In this document: positions 1 through 8,513 of the stretch, piece by piece
How positions within the stretch are numbered: position 1 is the stretch's first letter
Layout: each line of letters begins with the position of its first letter
DNA from: Alteromonas naphthalenivorans
GTDB taxonomy: Bacteria > Pseudomonadota > Gammaproteobacteria > Enterobacterales > Alteromonadaceae
Reading direction: 5' to 3'
DNA length: 64,000 nt
NCBI RefSeq assembly: GCF_000213655.1
Contig: NC_015554.1
Coordinates: 2,108,001 to 2,172,000 of the forward strand
Notes under the pieces: model-generated
Databases searched by the model: none
What the model saw: the letters and a program-made list of their open reading frames with translations, nothing else
What the model was told of the DNA's origin: nothing
Translations under genes and position numbers: made by a program

Positions 1-49
1 AACCTCGTATGCTATAACTAAACCTACACGGTGCGCTAAGGGGAACGTA

Positions 50-610
50 ATGCTAGTACTTAGACTAAATAAAGCTGGCATGCCACAGGAATGGATCCAT
101 GTTGAGCAAGCTGCAAAACTCTATTGTCAGGAAAAGGTATTATTCGAATTAGGCAGTGATGCTATTACGCTAAAAGGTGGCTGGGATCATGACGGCCATC
201 AAAGTCAGTTAACCTTATCAAGTATCATTGCTTGCGATGGCAAAGTCACAGATTTAAGCGGAAAAATAGCGTTAACCAATCGATATCTGTTTAGGCGTGA
301 TAATTATTTGTGCCTCTATTGCGGCCAACGCTTCTCACCTAGCCTGTTAACCCGCGATCATATTATTCCACGTTCGCGAGGTGGCAAAGATAGCTGGACT
401 AATGTGGCAACGTCTTGTCAGCGCTGCAACCATGCTAAAGCGGCCAAAACCCCTGAGGAGGCCGGCATGCCCTTGCTTGCTGTCCCTTTTAGGCCAAACG
501 TGTATGAGAGGTTTTATTTGGTCAACCGACGAATATTGGCTGACCAAATGGCATTCTTAAAAGGCCACTTTACAGATAAACGAGAATGGCAATTAAACGG
601 TTTCCCCTAG
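50..610 (+). CDS. HNH endonuclease family protein
   Basis: A 186-residue protein with an HNH nuclease domain in its second half. Around residues 88-91 there is a CxxC pair (CLYC), followed by the DHIIPRSRGG segment at about 103-112, a conserved Asn near 118, and a second CxxC (CQRC) followed by Asn-His near 123-128. These form the zinc-stabilised beta-beta-alpha metal core of the family. The first 80 residues show no motif I recognise. The ATG is preceded by AGGGGAACGTA, a good ribosome site. The gene runs convergently into the 3' end of the broken channel gene and overlaps it by 18 bp. The target and role are unknown. Single-domain chromosomal HNH proteins of this kind are common, and nothing nearby ties it to a phage, intron or restriction system. 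Confidence 0.85.
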   Translation: MLVLRLNKAGMPQEWIHVEQAAKLYCQEKVLFELGSDAITLKGGWDHDGHQSQLTLSSIIACDGKVTDLSGKIALTNRYLFRRDNYLCLYCGQRFSPSLLTRDHIIPRSRGGKDSWTNVATSCQRCNHAKAAKTPEEAGMPLLAVPFRPNVYERFYLVNRRILADQMAFLKGHFTDKREWQLNGFP

Positions 611-1305
611 CGATTGAGAGGTAGACGAAGTGTTCGGCGGACAAGCACTTTTTTCTAACGCCTCAAACCACAGGCTTAACCAATCTGAACACATTTTGTG
701 TTCAAGTTCGTGTGCCTCTGCGGTAGGGCAAAACAAACTGACTTTTACGACTACCTTAGCCAGCTCATTGGTTTTAATTTCAACTTCAGGGTCTATTTGA
801 ATGAAGTCTTGTTCTAAGTGACGCTCAATAAGGCCTTTGTATCGTTCTGCTACATCACGAAAGTAGTCACAGTGAGCATGGGCACTGGCCCTAAATGCCG
901 GTAACAAGCTGTAGGCATTTACCGTCGGCTCATTCACAATATTAAAAGAGTGCAATTTATAACGACGTAAGAAGTTTAAATTACGCACTGTCTGAGTAAC
1001 TAACTGGCTATTAGGCACATATACGTGCTTACCGGTATAATTGAAGGTTTCAGGGTCAACTTCTAATAAGGCGGTTTTTGCCCAATCCATTTCTACCACT
1101 TCCCCGATGACGTTATTCATCTGGATCCAATCCCCTACCCTAAATGGCCGTGCGCCTAGGTAGTAAATGAAGCCCATAAAGCATTGAATAAATTCGCGGG
1201 TAGCTAACACAATAGCCACCATGAAAGCGGCAATTGAAATGGCAAGGTTCTGAATTTCAGATGACCACACCATCATCAGCAGCACAATAATGAATGCATT
1301 ACCTA
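593..1305 (-). pseudogene. MscS-like mechanosensitive channel, 3' part (interrupted by IS)
   Basis: This is the C-terminal portion of a small-conductance mechanosensitive channel gene. It encodes hydrophobic helices (NAFIIVLLMMVW, then AISIAAFMVAIVLATREF), the pore-lining region, and the MscS beta domain (ARPFRVGDWIQMNNVIGEV, then YVPNSQLVTQTVRN) plus the cytoplasmic tail. The gene is split by the insertion element at 1306-2188. Joining this part to 2189-2384 and dropping one CTA copy gives an uninterrupted 301-codon frame across the junction. An open frame continues into the element up to a possible start at 1372, so a truncated channel lacking the first membrane helix might still be made. 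Intact members form heptamers in the inner membrane and release solutes on osmotic downshock. Confidence 0.88.
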
Positions 1306-2188
1306 AGGCGTGTTGATCTTTCGTGATTGGTTTTTGAGCAGCATGGTAAAGAGTTATAATTTGCTTCGCCAAAAGTAAAAGAACAACTCACTACCATGCC
1401 GAGACTAATGCTAACTGATAAGCGGTGGCAAAAGCTACTTCAAGTAATGAAGAGTACAGGCCGCATTTACAATAAACCAGAACATAGAATGACGTTTGAA
1501 GGGATACTCTTCCGGCTGAGAACAGGAATTCCTTGGCGTGATTTACCAACAGAATTCGGCGGTTGGAGCGCCGTTTATCGCCGATTCAATTTATGGTCGA
1601 AGAAAGGTTTATTGAATATGTTATTCAATGAGTTAGCCAAACTGGCTGATTACGACTGGGTCTTTGCTGATGGTTCGATTGTCAAAGCTCATCAGCATAG
1701 TGCCGGAGCAGCTACTAAGGATAATGAGTGCATTGGAAAAAGCCGAGGTGGTAACTCCACAAAAATTCATTTAGCCGTGGATAGTGGTGGGCTTCCAATT
1801 TATTTTGAACTATCAGAAGGCCAGAGAAATGATATAGCTCGGGCTCAAAGTCTGGTTGACCATTTAAGGGAAGTAAACATTTTCGTAGGTGACAAAGGCT
1901 ACGATAGTGACGCATTAAGAGAATATATTGAAGCCAAAGGAGGTATCTCCGTCATACCGAAACGGAACTATGGCCAAGATATAGACAAAGGCAGCGTTGA
2001 TTGGTGCCTCTATAAATATCGCCACCTAGTTGAAAACGCCTTTGCTCGAATAAAGCATTATCGTTCAATATCAACGAGGTATGAAAAGTTAGCAAGGAAT
2101 TATGCCAGCATGGTATCACTGGCATTTTCGATGATGTGGCTACCCATGTACTGCTGAGTGAAATATATGCAGCAAAGATCAACAGGCC
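1306..2188 (+). mobile_element. IS5-family insertion sequence, 883 bp, intact
   Basis: The ends carry imperfect 15-bp terminal inverted repeats: GGCGTGTTGATCTTT from 1307, and GGCCTGTTGATCTTT read inward from 2188, with one mismatch. The element is flanked by CTA on both sides (1303-1305 and 2189-2191), consistent with a short target duplication. It carries one undamaged transposase gene. Both repeats and the frame are intact and the target gene is otherwise undecayed, so the insertion looks recent. The exact outer boundary could shift by one base, because the outermost bases of the two ends differ. Confidence 0.88.
1396..2157 (+). CDS. IS5-family DDE transposase
   Basis: A 253-residue transposase in a single frame, the only gene of the insertion sequence. 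The N-terminal region (LTDKRWQKLLQVM, then FRLRTGIPWRDLP) matches the helical domain of IS5-type enzymes. The RNase H-like catalytic core shows the three expected acidic residues: Asp in FADGSIVKAHQH, Asp in VGDKGYDSDALR, and Glu in HLVENAFARIKHYR, followed by the RYEKLARNYASMV segment typical of the family. There is no frameshift or internal stop, so it is probably active. It is oriented opposite to the channel gene it interrupts. Confidence 0.93.
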   Translation: MPRLMLTDKRWQKLLQVMKSTGRIYNKPEHRMTFEGILFRLRTGIPWRDLPTEFGGWSAVYRRFNLWSKKGLLNMLFNELAKLADYDWVFADGSIVKAHQHSAGAATKDNECIGKSRGGNSTKIHLAVDSGGLPIYFELSEGQRNDIARAQSLVDHLREVNIFVGDKGYDSDALREYIEAKGGISVIPKRNYGQDIDKGSVDWCLYKYRHLVENAFARIKHYRSISTRYEKLARNYASMVSLAFSMMWLPMYC

Positions 2189-2384
2189 CTAGCTGCTCTA
2201 AAATATTAATCTGGTTACGTCGATCTTCCCCTTTGCGCGAGCTCCGACGCTTAATAAGGCGAAGGGTGCCCTTCTTGAAAAAGTGGAGTAATACCACTAA
2301 AAAGAGCGAGGCCAATAGCTTGTAATCCAACACAAATTGAACAAAGTTATGCCACATTTGTGTTGGGTCTATCGCTATTTCCAT
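2189..2384 (-). pseudogene. MscS-like mechanosensitive channel, 5' part (interrupted by IS)
   Basis: This is the N-terminal 65 codons of the channel gene split by the insertion element. The likely start is the ATG at 2384, preceded by GGAG at seven bases; an in-frame ATG at 2405 has no ribosome site. It encodes one membrane helix (YKLLASLFLVVLLHFF) followed by a very basic stretch (KRRSSRKGEDRR). The native frame ends at QINILEQLG, where the element enters; beyond that the frame reads element sequence until a stop near 2100. This part carries the first transmembrane helix, which the 3' fragment lacks, so the two fragments cannot each be a full channel. Confidence 0.85.
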
Positions 2385-2411
2385 GTAGATGCTCCAGTTA
2401 ACCATTTGATA

Positions 2412-2441
2412 GAAAATAAAAAAGCGCTGTAAATACAGCGC
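2412..2441 (-). terminator. Rho-independent terminator downstream of proA
   Basis: A perfect 7-bp stem (GCGCTGT 2424-2430, ACAGCGC 2435-2441) with an AAAT loop is followed on the minus strand by TTTTTTATTTTC. It lies 120 bp past the proA stop and just ahead of the channel gene, so it would end the putP-proB-proA transcript and insulate the channel gene. Confidence 0.75.
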
Positions 2442-2561
2442 CTTTATTATGAAGCATGCTATTGATGGGCACAATGCCGACCAGTGGGATTATTCCCATA
2501 CAAAGGCCGGGATTTTATGCTTAAATTGAACGAAGCTATTTCGTGTTAGTTTTCTAGTCGC

Positions 2562-3809
2562 TTATTCGCGAATTTGACCAACACCATTCACTAGGTATTT
2601 TTCAGACGTAAGCGATTCTAATCCCATTGGCCCATAGGCATGAAGCTTAGTAGTCGCGATACCAATTTCAGCACCTAAACCAAGTTGGCTGCCATCAGAG
2701 AAACGTGAAGATGCGTTTACCATTACTACACTGGCGTCTACGGCACGCTGAAATTTCTTAGCGCTATCTTCGTTTTCTGTGCAGATAACTTCAGTATGGT
2801 TACTACCAAAGTCAGCAATATGAGAAATGGCACCTGCGAAATCATCCACTACACGAATGGCAATTTCTAAACCTAAGTACTCTTCGCCGTAAGCGTCTTC
2901 GCTAATAACGTCAGCGTTGTTAAAGTACTGAGCGCCTTTTTCATTGACATGCACTGTTACCTTATGTTGCTCAAACGCTTCGGCAACGCGAGGTAAGAAG
3001 TCGCCCGCAATAGCTTGATGTACTACCAAACCTTCTAACGCATTACATACGCCAGTACGTTGCGTCTTACCATTTAGCAAGATAGCCAACGCTTTATCTA
3101 AATCAGCGTCTTTATCTACATATAAATGACATACCCCTTTAAAATGCTGTATCACAGGCACTTTAGAATGTTCGGTCACATAGTTAATTAGCCCTTCACC
3201 GCCACGTGGAATAATAACGTCAATGTAGTCGCGTTGTTCCATCAGCTCTTGCATAAGCGCACGATCTGGATTTGGCACTACAGTAACCAATGCTCTAGGT
3301 AAATTGTGTTTTTCAAGTACATCTTGCATAAGCCCAGCGATGGCTAAGCTAGTGTCCAGTGCCTCTTTACCACCACGTAAAATAACACCGTTACCCGATT
3401 TGAAACACAGTGCGCCAGCGTCGGCAGTTACATTAGGGCGTGCTTCATAAATCATGCATACAACACCTAATGGAATACGCATCTTTTTAATTTCAATGCC
3501 GTTTGGACGGGTGCCAATAACGCGCTCACGGCCCACAGGATCGTCTAGACTAATAATGACTTCAATGCCTTCTGCCATAGATTCAATGCGGGCATCGTCC
3601 AAAATCAAGCGGTCAATCATGGCATCGTCTAGGTTGTTTTCCTTTGCGCGCGCCACTTCTTTTTCATTAACCGCTTTAATCGTGCCTTTATTTCCACGAA
3701 TAGCCGCAGCCATATCTTTTAACACCGCGTTCTTCTCAGCTTCATCTAAGATGGCAAGTGTTTGTGCTGCTTGTTTCGCTTGTTTTGCTAATTCTGTAAT
3801 AATGCTCAT
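2562..3809 (-). CDS. proA: Gamma-glutamyl phosphate reductase
   Basis: A 415-residue enzyme of the aldehyde dehydrogenase fold. It reduces gamma-glutamyl phosphate with NADPH to glutamate-5-semialdehyde, the second step of proline synthesis in the cytoplasm. The active-site region TGVCNALEG places the nucleophilic cysteine near residue 255. The length is that of the family, about 417 residues. Its ATG overlaps the proB stop as ATGA, indicating translational coupling. It is the last gene of the putP-proB-proA set and is followed by a clear terminator. No truncation or unusual residue was seen. Confidence 0.97.
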   Translation of the reverse strand: MSIITELAKQAKQAAQTLAILDEAEKNAVLKDMAAAIRGNKGTIKAVNEKEVARAKENNLDDAMIDRLILDDARIESMAEGIEVIISLDDPVGRERVIGTRPNGIEIKKMRIPLGVVCMIYEARPNVTADAGALCFKSGNGVILRGGKEALDTSLAIAGLMQDVLEKHNLPRALVTVVPNPDRALMQELMEQRDYIDVIIPRGGEGLINYVTEHSKVPVIQHFKGVCHLYVDKDADLDKALAILLNGKTQRTGVCNALEGLVVHQAIAGDFLPRVAEAFEQHKVTVHVNEKGAQYFNNADVISEDAYGEEYLGLEIAIRVVDDFAGAISHIADFGSNHTEVICTENEDSAKKFQRAVDASVVMVNASSRFSDGSQLGLGAEIGIATTKLHAYGPMGLESLTSEKYLVNGVGQIRE

Positions 3810-4915
3810 TCTTTCTCCAAATTTGCTACATGCTGATCAGAAATGATAGGGCCAGTCTTATCTTCAAATTCACTGGCGAAGTCATCGTTTTCCTGATTCG
3901 CGATAAAATTTAGTAAACAGCTACTGTAGTTTGATTTCGCTTTAACAAGCTTAGTTCCATCAGCTTTGCGTACCAAAATGGTATCGCCCACTGAGAACTC
4001 GCCTTTCACATCAACTATCTCGCTGCTGGTAAGTTGTTCACTGTCGTTTTCAAGCGAGGAATCAAAGTCTCCCTCAACTATCACTTCGCCCTGCGCGTTC
4101 GAGGTGTGGCGCATCCAATGCACGTTTTCCAGCATGGGTTTGTCGTAAGGACTAAAGTGCGTACCTGGGTTTTCACCTGCAAGTAGCATATTAAATGACA
4201 GCTCGGTAAAGCCGTTAATAATATATGTATCTATCCCATGCGAAACTGCTTTTTCTGCCGCTTCAATTTTTGTGCGCATACCACCGGTGCCAACACCACC
4301 TTCCGCCGCGCCACCCGCCATGGCATAAATACTTGCGTCTATGGTATCCACTGTTTTAAGCAACTCAGCATCATCGTGATCATGAGGGTTTTTGTTATAT
4401 AAACCGTCAATGTCAGAACAAATAATGAGTGCATCTGCGTCAGCAGCTGCAGCGACCATAGCAGACAAGTTATCGTTATCACCCACTTTTAGTTTATCGG
4501 TCGTTACCGTATCGTTTTCGTTAACGATAGGTAGAACATTATGCTCTAATAAACTAAAAATGGTTTCCCGAATACTAACGTATCGCTCCCTATCACGCAG
4601 GTCAGCATGGGTTAACAACATTTGTGCAGATGGGAAGTCAAATAATCTGTCCCAGGTCGCAATCATTTCTGTCTGCCCTGCTGCTGCCATTGCCTTTTTC
4701 ACAGCAATATTCGATTTCTCGTGATCCGGGAACAAATGTGCTCCAGCGGCGACTGAACCTGAAGACACTAACACTACCTGTGTTCCATTTGCCCGACAAC
4801 GCACGATGAACTGGGCAATACTTAACAAGTAGTGGCTGCTGCACCCTTGCTTGTTTGGCGAGATTAGTGCACTGCCTACTTTAATGACCACGCGTTTCCA
4901 ATTGGGATGACTCAT
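3806..4915 (-). CDS. proB: Glutamate 5-kinase
   Basis: A 369-residue enzyme that phosphorylates L-glutamate with ATP, the committed step of proline synthesis. The amino-acid kinase domain covers about residues 1-260: KVGSALIS at the start, SSGSVAAG, IVNENDTV, and GVGTGGMRTKIEAA in the nucleotide-binding region. A C-terminal PUA domain follows from about 280 to the end, as in the long enterobacterial type. The gene starts 15 bp after the putP stop and overlaps proA by four bases, so the three genes look co-transcribed. Family members of this architecture are feedback-inhibited by proline; I did not see a known desensitising change but cannot exclude one. Confidence 0.97.
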   Translation of the reverse strand: MSHPNWKRVVIKVGSALISPNKQGCSSHYLLSIAQFIVRCRANGTQVVLVSSGSVAAGAHLFPDHEKSNIAVKKAMAAAGQTEMIATWDRLFDFPSAQMLLTHADLRDRERYVSIRETIFSLLEHNVLPIVNENDTVTTDKLKVGDNDNLSAMVAAAADADALIICSDIDGLYNKNPHDHDDAELLKTVDTIDASIYAMAGGAAEGGVGTGGMRTKIEAAEKAVSHGIDTYIINGFTELSFNMLLAGENPGTHFSPYDKPMLENVHWMRHTSNAQGEVIVEGDFDSSLENDSEQLTSSEIVDVKGEFSVGDTILVRKADGTKLVKAKSNYSSCLLNFIANQENDDFASEFEDKTGPIISDQHVANLEKE

Positions 4916-4930
4916 AATATTTCATTCACC

Positions 4931-6430
4931 TTAAGATTGTTGATCTGCTAATTGCTGGTTAGTTGCTTTAAATAAGCGCTGAACATTCTCAGACGGCGCA
5001 ACACCTGCGCGCGATACCAACCAAAGGGTTGCGGTGCTTACCGCAAAACCAGGAATAATTTCATAAATAACACTGCTTAACGTTTTACCGTCAGCTAAAA
5101 CGGGGGCGTATATCCAAAACAGTACAGTTACTGCACCACTGATAATGCCAGCCAATGCCGCATTCTGAGTTAAATCCCTTTTGTATAAACTAAACAGTAC
5201 CAATGGGCCAAATGCGGCGCCAAAGCCAGCCCATGCATTACTCACTAACGAAAGAATAGAGTTTGACGAGTCCATCGCCAGTAGCAATGCCACAACGGCA
5301 ACGCCCGCTACGCCAACTCTTCCGATGGTCACTGTTTCTTTTTCGCTGATGTCTTTTTTTGCCACCACCCGATAGATGTCTTCGGTTAAAGAGCTAGCCG
5401 AAACCAACAGCTGTGACGAAATAGTACTCATGATGGCAGCTAAAATAGCAGCCATCAAAAAGCCACTAATGAGAGGATGAAATAGCAACTGAGAAAAAAC
5501 GATGAAAATAGTCTCAGCATCTTCCACTCTCAAATTGAATTGATTTGCATACGCTATTCCAACAAAACCCGTTGCTAGTGCCCCAAGTATAGTCACTAGC
5601 ATCCAAGACATACCAATATTTCGTGCGGTGCTTACCGATTTAACATCGCGAATAGCCATAAAGCGCACAATGATGTGAGGTTGACCAAAGTAGCCAAGGC
5701 CCCATCCAAGGCTTGAAAGCAAGCCCACAAGAGTAAGTGCGCCCCATGACTCAGTAAAATTAGGCACTGATTCATACGCAGCAGCCGTCATTTGGTTTAT
5801 ATTGTTGAACTCGGTAAAGGCCACAACTGGAACAAGCACAAGGGCAATAAACATAATGCAACCTTGCACAAAATCAGTAAGGCTAACGGCTAGGAACCCA
5901 CCCAGTAAGGTGTATGAAACCACCACGCCTAGCGTGATAAACAGTCCAAGCTGATAATCAACTGAGAATGCGCTTTCAAAAAGCTTTCCGCCGGCTACAA
6001 GCCCTGCAGAGGTATATAAAGTAAAAAATAAGACAATGATGACAGCTGAAACGATGCGTACGTTTGCTTTAGGGTTGTCGAAGCGCTTTGCGAAGAACTC
6101 CGGCACGGTTAAGGAATCATCCGCGACTTCGGTGTAAACACGAAGCTTAGGTGCAACCAATATATAATTTGCTAATGCCCCTGCGACAAGACCAATAGCA
6201 ATATAAACTGCGTCGAACCCGGTTAAGAACATTGCCCCTGGCAATCCCATTAACATCCAACCTGACATATCAGAAGCGCCCGCTGATAGTGCAGTAACTT
6301 GAGGGCTAACTTTCCTACCACCTAAAATGTAACCCGAAATATCACTGGTAGATTGACGATATGCAAAAAGACCTATACCCAACATCGCCAGAAAATAAAT
6401 TGCCAGCGATATATAACTTTCAATTGGCAT
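4931..6430 (-). CDS. putP: Sodium/proline symporter PutP
   Basis: An inner-membrane sodium:solute symporter that imports proline with Na+. From the chosen start it has 499 residues, close to the usual 500. The conserved TALSAGASDMSGWMLMGLPGA region in helix 2 includes the Asp and Ser associated with sodium binding, and AAIMSTISSQLLVSASS in helix 9 carries the Ser/Thr sodium ligands. The frame stays open up to 6544, and ATGs at 6490 and 6544 also have plausible ribosome sites. I chose 6430 because homology to the family begins at MPIESYISLAIYF, but a 38-residue extension is possible, since the predicted promoter is only about 65 bp above 6544. Position directly ahead of proBA, rather than beside putA, suggests osmotic or anabolic use of proline. 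Confidence 0.93.
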   Translation of the reverse strand: MPIESYISLAIYFLAMLGIGLFAYRQSTSDISGYILGGRKVSPQVTALSAGASDMSGWMLMGLPGAMFLTGFDAVYIAIGLVAGALANYILVAPKLRVYTEVADDSLTVPEFFAKRFDNPKANVRIVSAVIIVLFFTLYTSAGLVAGGKLFESAFSVDYQLGLFITLGVVVSYTLLGGFLAVSLTDFVQGCIMFIALVLVPVVAFTEFNNINQMTAAAYESVPNFTESWGALTLVGLLSSLGWGLGYFGQPHIIVRFMAIRDVKSVSTARNIGMSWMLVTILGALATGFVGIAYANQFNLRVEDAETIFIVFSQLLFHPLISGFLMAAILAAIMSTISSQLLVSASSLTEDIYRVVAKKDISEKETVTIGRVGVAGVAVVALLLAMDSSNSILSLVSNAWAGFGAAFGPLVLFSLYKRDLTQNAALAGIISGAVTVLFWIYAPVLADGKTLSSVIYEIIPGFAVSTATLWLVSRAGVAPSENVQRLFKATNQQLADQQS

Positions 6431-6617
6431 AATGTGAGATTGCTCTCCTATGTTAGTTAAAATCACATCATTCAGATGTTCGAAGGACATTGCATTCCGT
6501 CGAAATGCTATACAAGATTTGAAAGCTTGAATAACACGCATCATTTGTTTCCAAATTTAGTCTTAAGCCAAACCCAGAATCAAACATTTAAATTGAACAA
6601 TAATGATTAGAGCTCTA

Positions 6618-6647
6618 ATTATATAAGCATCACTGCTGTGATTTCAA
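6618..6647 (-). promoter_or_regulatory. Predicted sigma-70 promoter for putP-proB-proA
   Basis: Read on the minus strand, TTGAAA (6642-6647) and a consensus TATAAT (6618-6623) are separated by 18 bp. Transcription would start near 6611 and run into putP. The region 6648-6874 between this promoter and the topoisomerase gene holds no open frame or repeat that I can support. Confidence 0.55.
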
Positions 6648-6874
6648 GTTTAAATAGTAGCCAATTTGTTATGAGGTCTATTTGCTGCGTGAATATAGCC
6701 CAAAAGGTTTCACATACATTACCTCTTTCAAAATCTCATACAAACCACTGACTAAAATAGAGTTTACTGCATCTATCCGGTTCCGTGAAACGCAACATTT
6801 TGTACTCTACGTCGTTCAACCAGCACACTATTAGCATCAATAGAAACATTTATTATTAAAAGTTAATCCAATTG

Positions 6875-7909
6875 TCACTCAGATGAAATAATCGACAACA
6901 AAAGCTTTTCAGTGCTTAAATCTCGTTCAATAGGATCGCAAAGTTCCTCATTAGCCTGCTCGAGTGTCTTTAATAAATTCTCAAACGTATTTTTCTCATC
7001 AAACACAGAATATAACTTCGGGTGAATGTAATACTGCCTGCAAACAGAAGGGGTATTTCCCAGCATTTTTGACACATGTGAACTCAACGAGTTAGGCCAT
7101 TTACGGTTACGCCCTTCTCGCAAATACCTATCAACCTCTGGAAAGCTTTGCAGTGCAAATCGACTGGCTGCCCAAGTTCGAAAATCTTTGCAGCTAAAGT
7201 TGTCGCCTAAATGCTCGTGAATAAAGGCATTGACGTCTTCACTATGAATATCACACCACGAGCCGTCAGCTAACTGATATCGAAATAAGCTGTAACCCTG
7301 AAGCTGCGTACATTCACACACTAGGGATGCTAATAAAGGATCGTCGATAGTAATGGTGCGTCGCTTGCTGTGCTTACCAGAATATTCAAGAGACACCTTT
7401 TCCAGCGTTGCTTCTTGAACATGTTTACGACGAAGCGTAGTTAAGCCATAGGTGTTATTTTCTTTACTATACTGAGCGTTGCCTATTCTCACGCCGGTAT
7501 AATCTAACAACAGACACACCAAGGCTGATGCTCGCTCTATTGTCCACTGCTCGCCATTAACGAGTGTCCTACAATATTCTCGAAACTCAGGTACCTTTTG
7601 TCCGAAAACCGCCAGACGTTTGAATTTTTCTGCTTGCTGCTGTTTATGCCAATCAGGATGATAGAGATATTGTTTTCGCCCTTTAGCATCTAGGCCAATA
7701 GCTTGAATACTTGCCTTAGGGTTGCGACTAATAGTGACACTTTTCCAGTTAGGGGGGATGGCAAGGGATTTGATTCTGCGCAGCACGCGCTGCCCTTCTA
7801 CCTTTCGACCGCTGGTATAACGATAATAGACACCTTTACCACAAGGGATCCGCTTAATGGTGAGGTGTGGATGAGGCATATCCCTTTCAACGACTTGCCC
7901 TATAGTCAC
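6875..7909 (-). CDS. DNA topoisomerase IB (poxvirus-like)
   Basis: A 344-residue type IB topoisomerase that relaxes supercoils by transient 3'-phosphotyrosyl nicking. Catalytic residues in order: Arg141 in GVRIGN, Lys178 in YSGKHSKRR, Arg244 in KDFRTWAAS, Asn285 in LGNTPSV, and the nucleophile Tyr294 in RQYYIHP. Asn285 occupies the place of the poxvirus active-site histidine, nine residues before the tyrosine; to my knowledge bacterial members commonly have Asn there. The start is GTG at 7909 with AAAGGGAG just upstream; an ATG ten codons later also has a ribosome site. It is a single-gene unit flanked by long intergenic regions. Bacterial TopIB genes are patchily distributed, so horizontal origin is possible. 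Confidence 0.93.
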   Translation of the reverse strand: MTIGQVVERDMPHPHLTIKRIPCGKGVYYRYTSGRKVEGQRVLRRIKSLAIPPNWKSVTISRNPKASIQAIGLDAKGRKQYLYHPDWHKQQQAEKFKRLAVFGQKVPEFREYCRTLVNGEQWTIERASALVCLLLDYTGVRIGNAQYSKENNTYGLTTLRRKHVQEATLEKVSLEYSGKHSKRRTITIDDPLLASLVCECTQLQGYSLFRYQLADGSWCDIHSEDVNAFIHEHLGDNFSCKDFRTWAASRFALQSFPEVDRYLREGRNRKWPNSLSSHVSKMLGNTPSVCRQYYIHPKLYSVFDEKNTFENLLKTLEQANEELCDPIERDLSTEKLLLSIISSE

Positions 7910-8513
7910 GTGAACTCCCTTTTAGAATTATGTGTACCGCAAACTTACATCAAGGCTGCTTGGTAGTATGGCAACTTATTAATGCCATTTTAAATGCTGA
8001 AGGAAGATGCAAGTTATGTGCATGTTGACGTGCCAGCCAAAAACTATGACTTATTGCAAGGAAATTGATTCGATTAAAAAATATTTTCTATCAATTACAT
8101 TAAGTTAGCGATTAGATTTTACTTTTGACAAATCATTTGCCGTCTTCAAAATGCTAAGCAGTAAAACGTTTTGATAAAAACAGATTTACAGACTGAGACA
8201 AATTTTCATACTGTGAGTAAATATGAAACATAGTGAAAATGTTATCTTTAGACCTAGGGTCAGTTTTATCGACATGAAGTTAAGTTAACCTTATTAAAAA
8301 AGCAATATTAACGTTACAATTCAATACGTTAGGTTAAAACAGAGCGCTTCGAAAGCATGTAGACCAAAGTATTGCCCGCCAGCGGAACGCATTTTGAATG
8401 GTTATGAATGAATATTTGTAAATTCGCTTAATAGTTTTGAATTTACCCGCCTTTGGCAAAAACGTTGAAGGGTACCGCACAGGTATAAATTGACCGGATT
8501 TATTGGAGAAGTT
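7910..8513. other. 604-bp AT-rich intergenic region
   Basis: This region lies between divergent genes (TopIB leftward, the membrane protein rightward). I found no open frame with a ribosome site, no strong hairpin and no tandem repeat. A TTGACA hexamer at 8124-8129 is not followed by a convincing -10 at normal spacing. It presumably contains both genes' promoters, and could hold a small RNA that I cannot recognise by eye. Confidence 0.4.

Noticed and set aside
50..610. HNH gene as part of a restriction, anti-phage or homing system
   Set aside because: No methyltransferase, helicase, intron or partner gene is next to it; the neighbour is an ordinary channel gene.
3454..3846. 130-codon plus-strand frame antisense to proA
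   Set aside because: It lies entirely opposite the conserved proA/proB sequence, has no ribosome site and looks like a codon-bias shadow.
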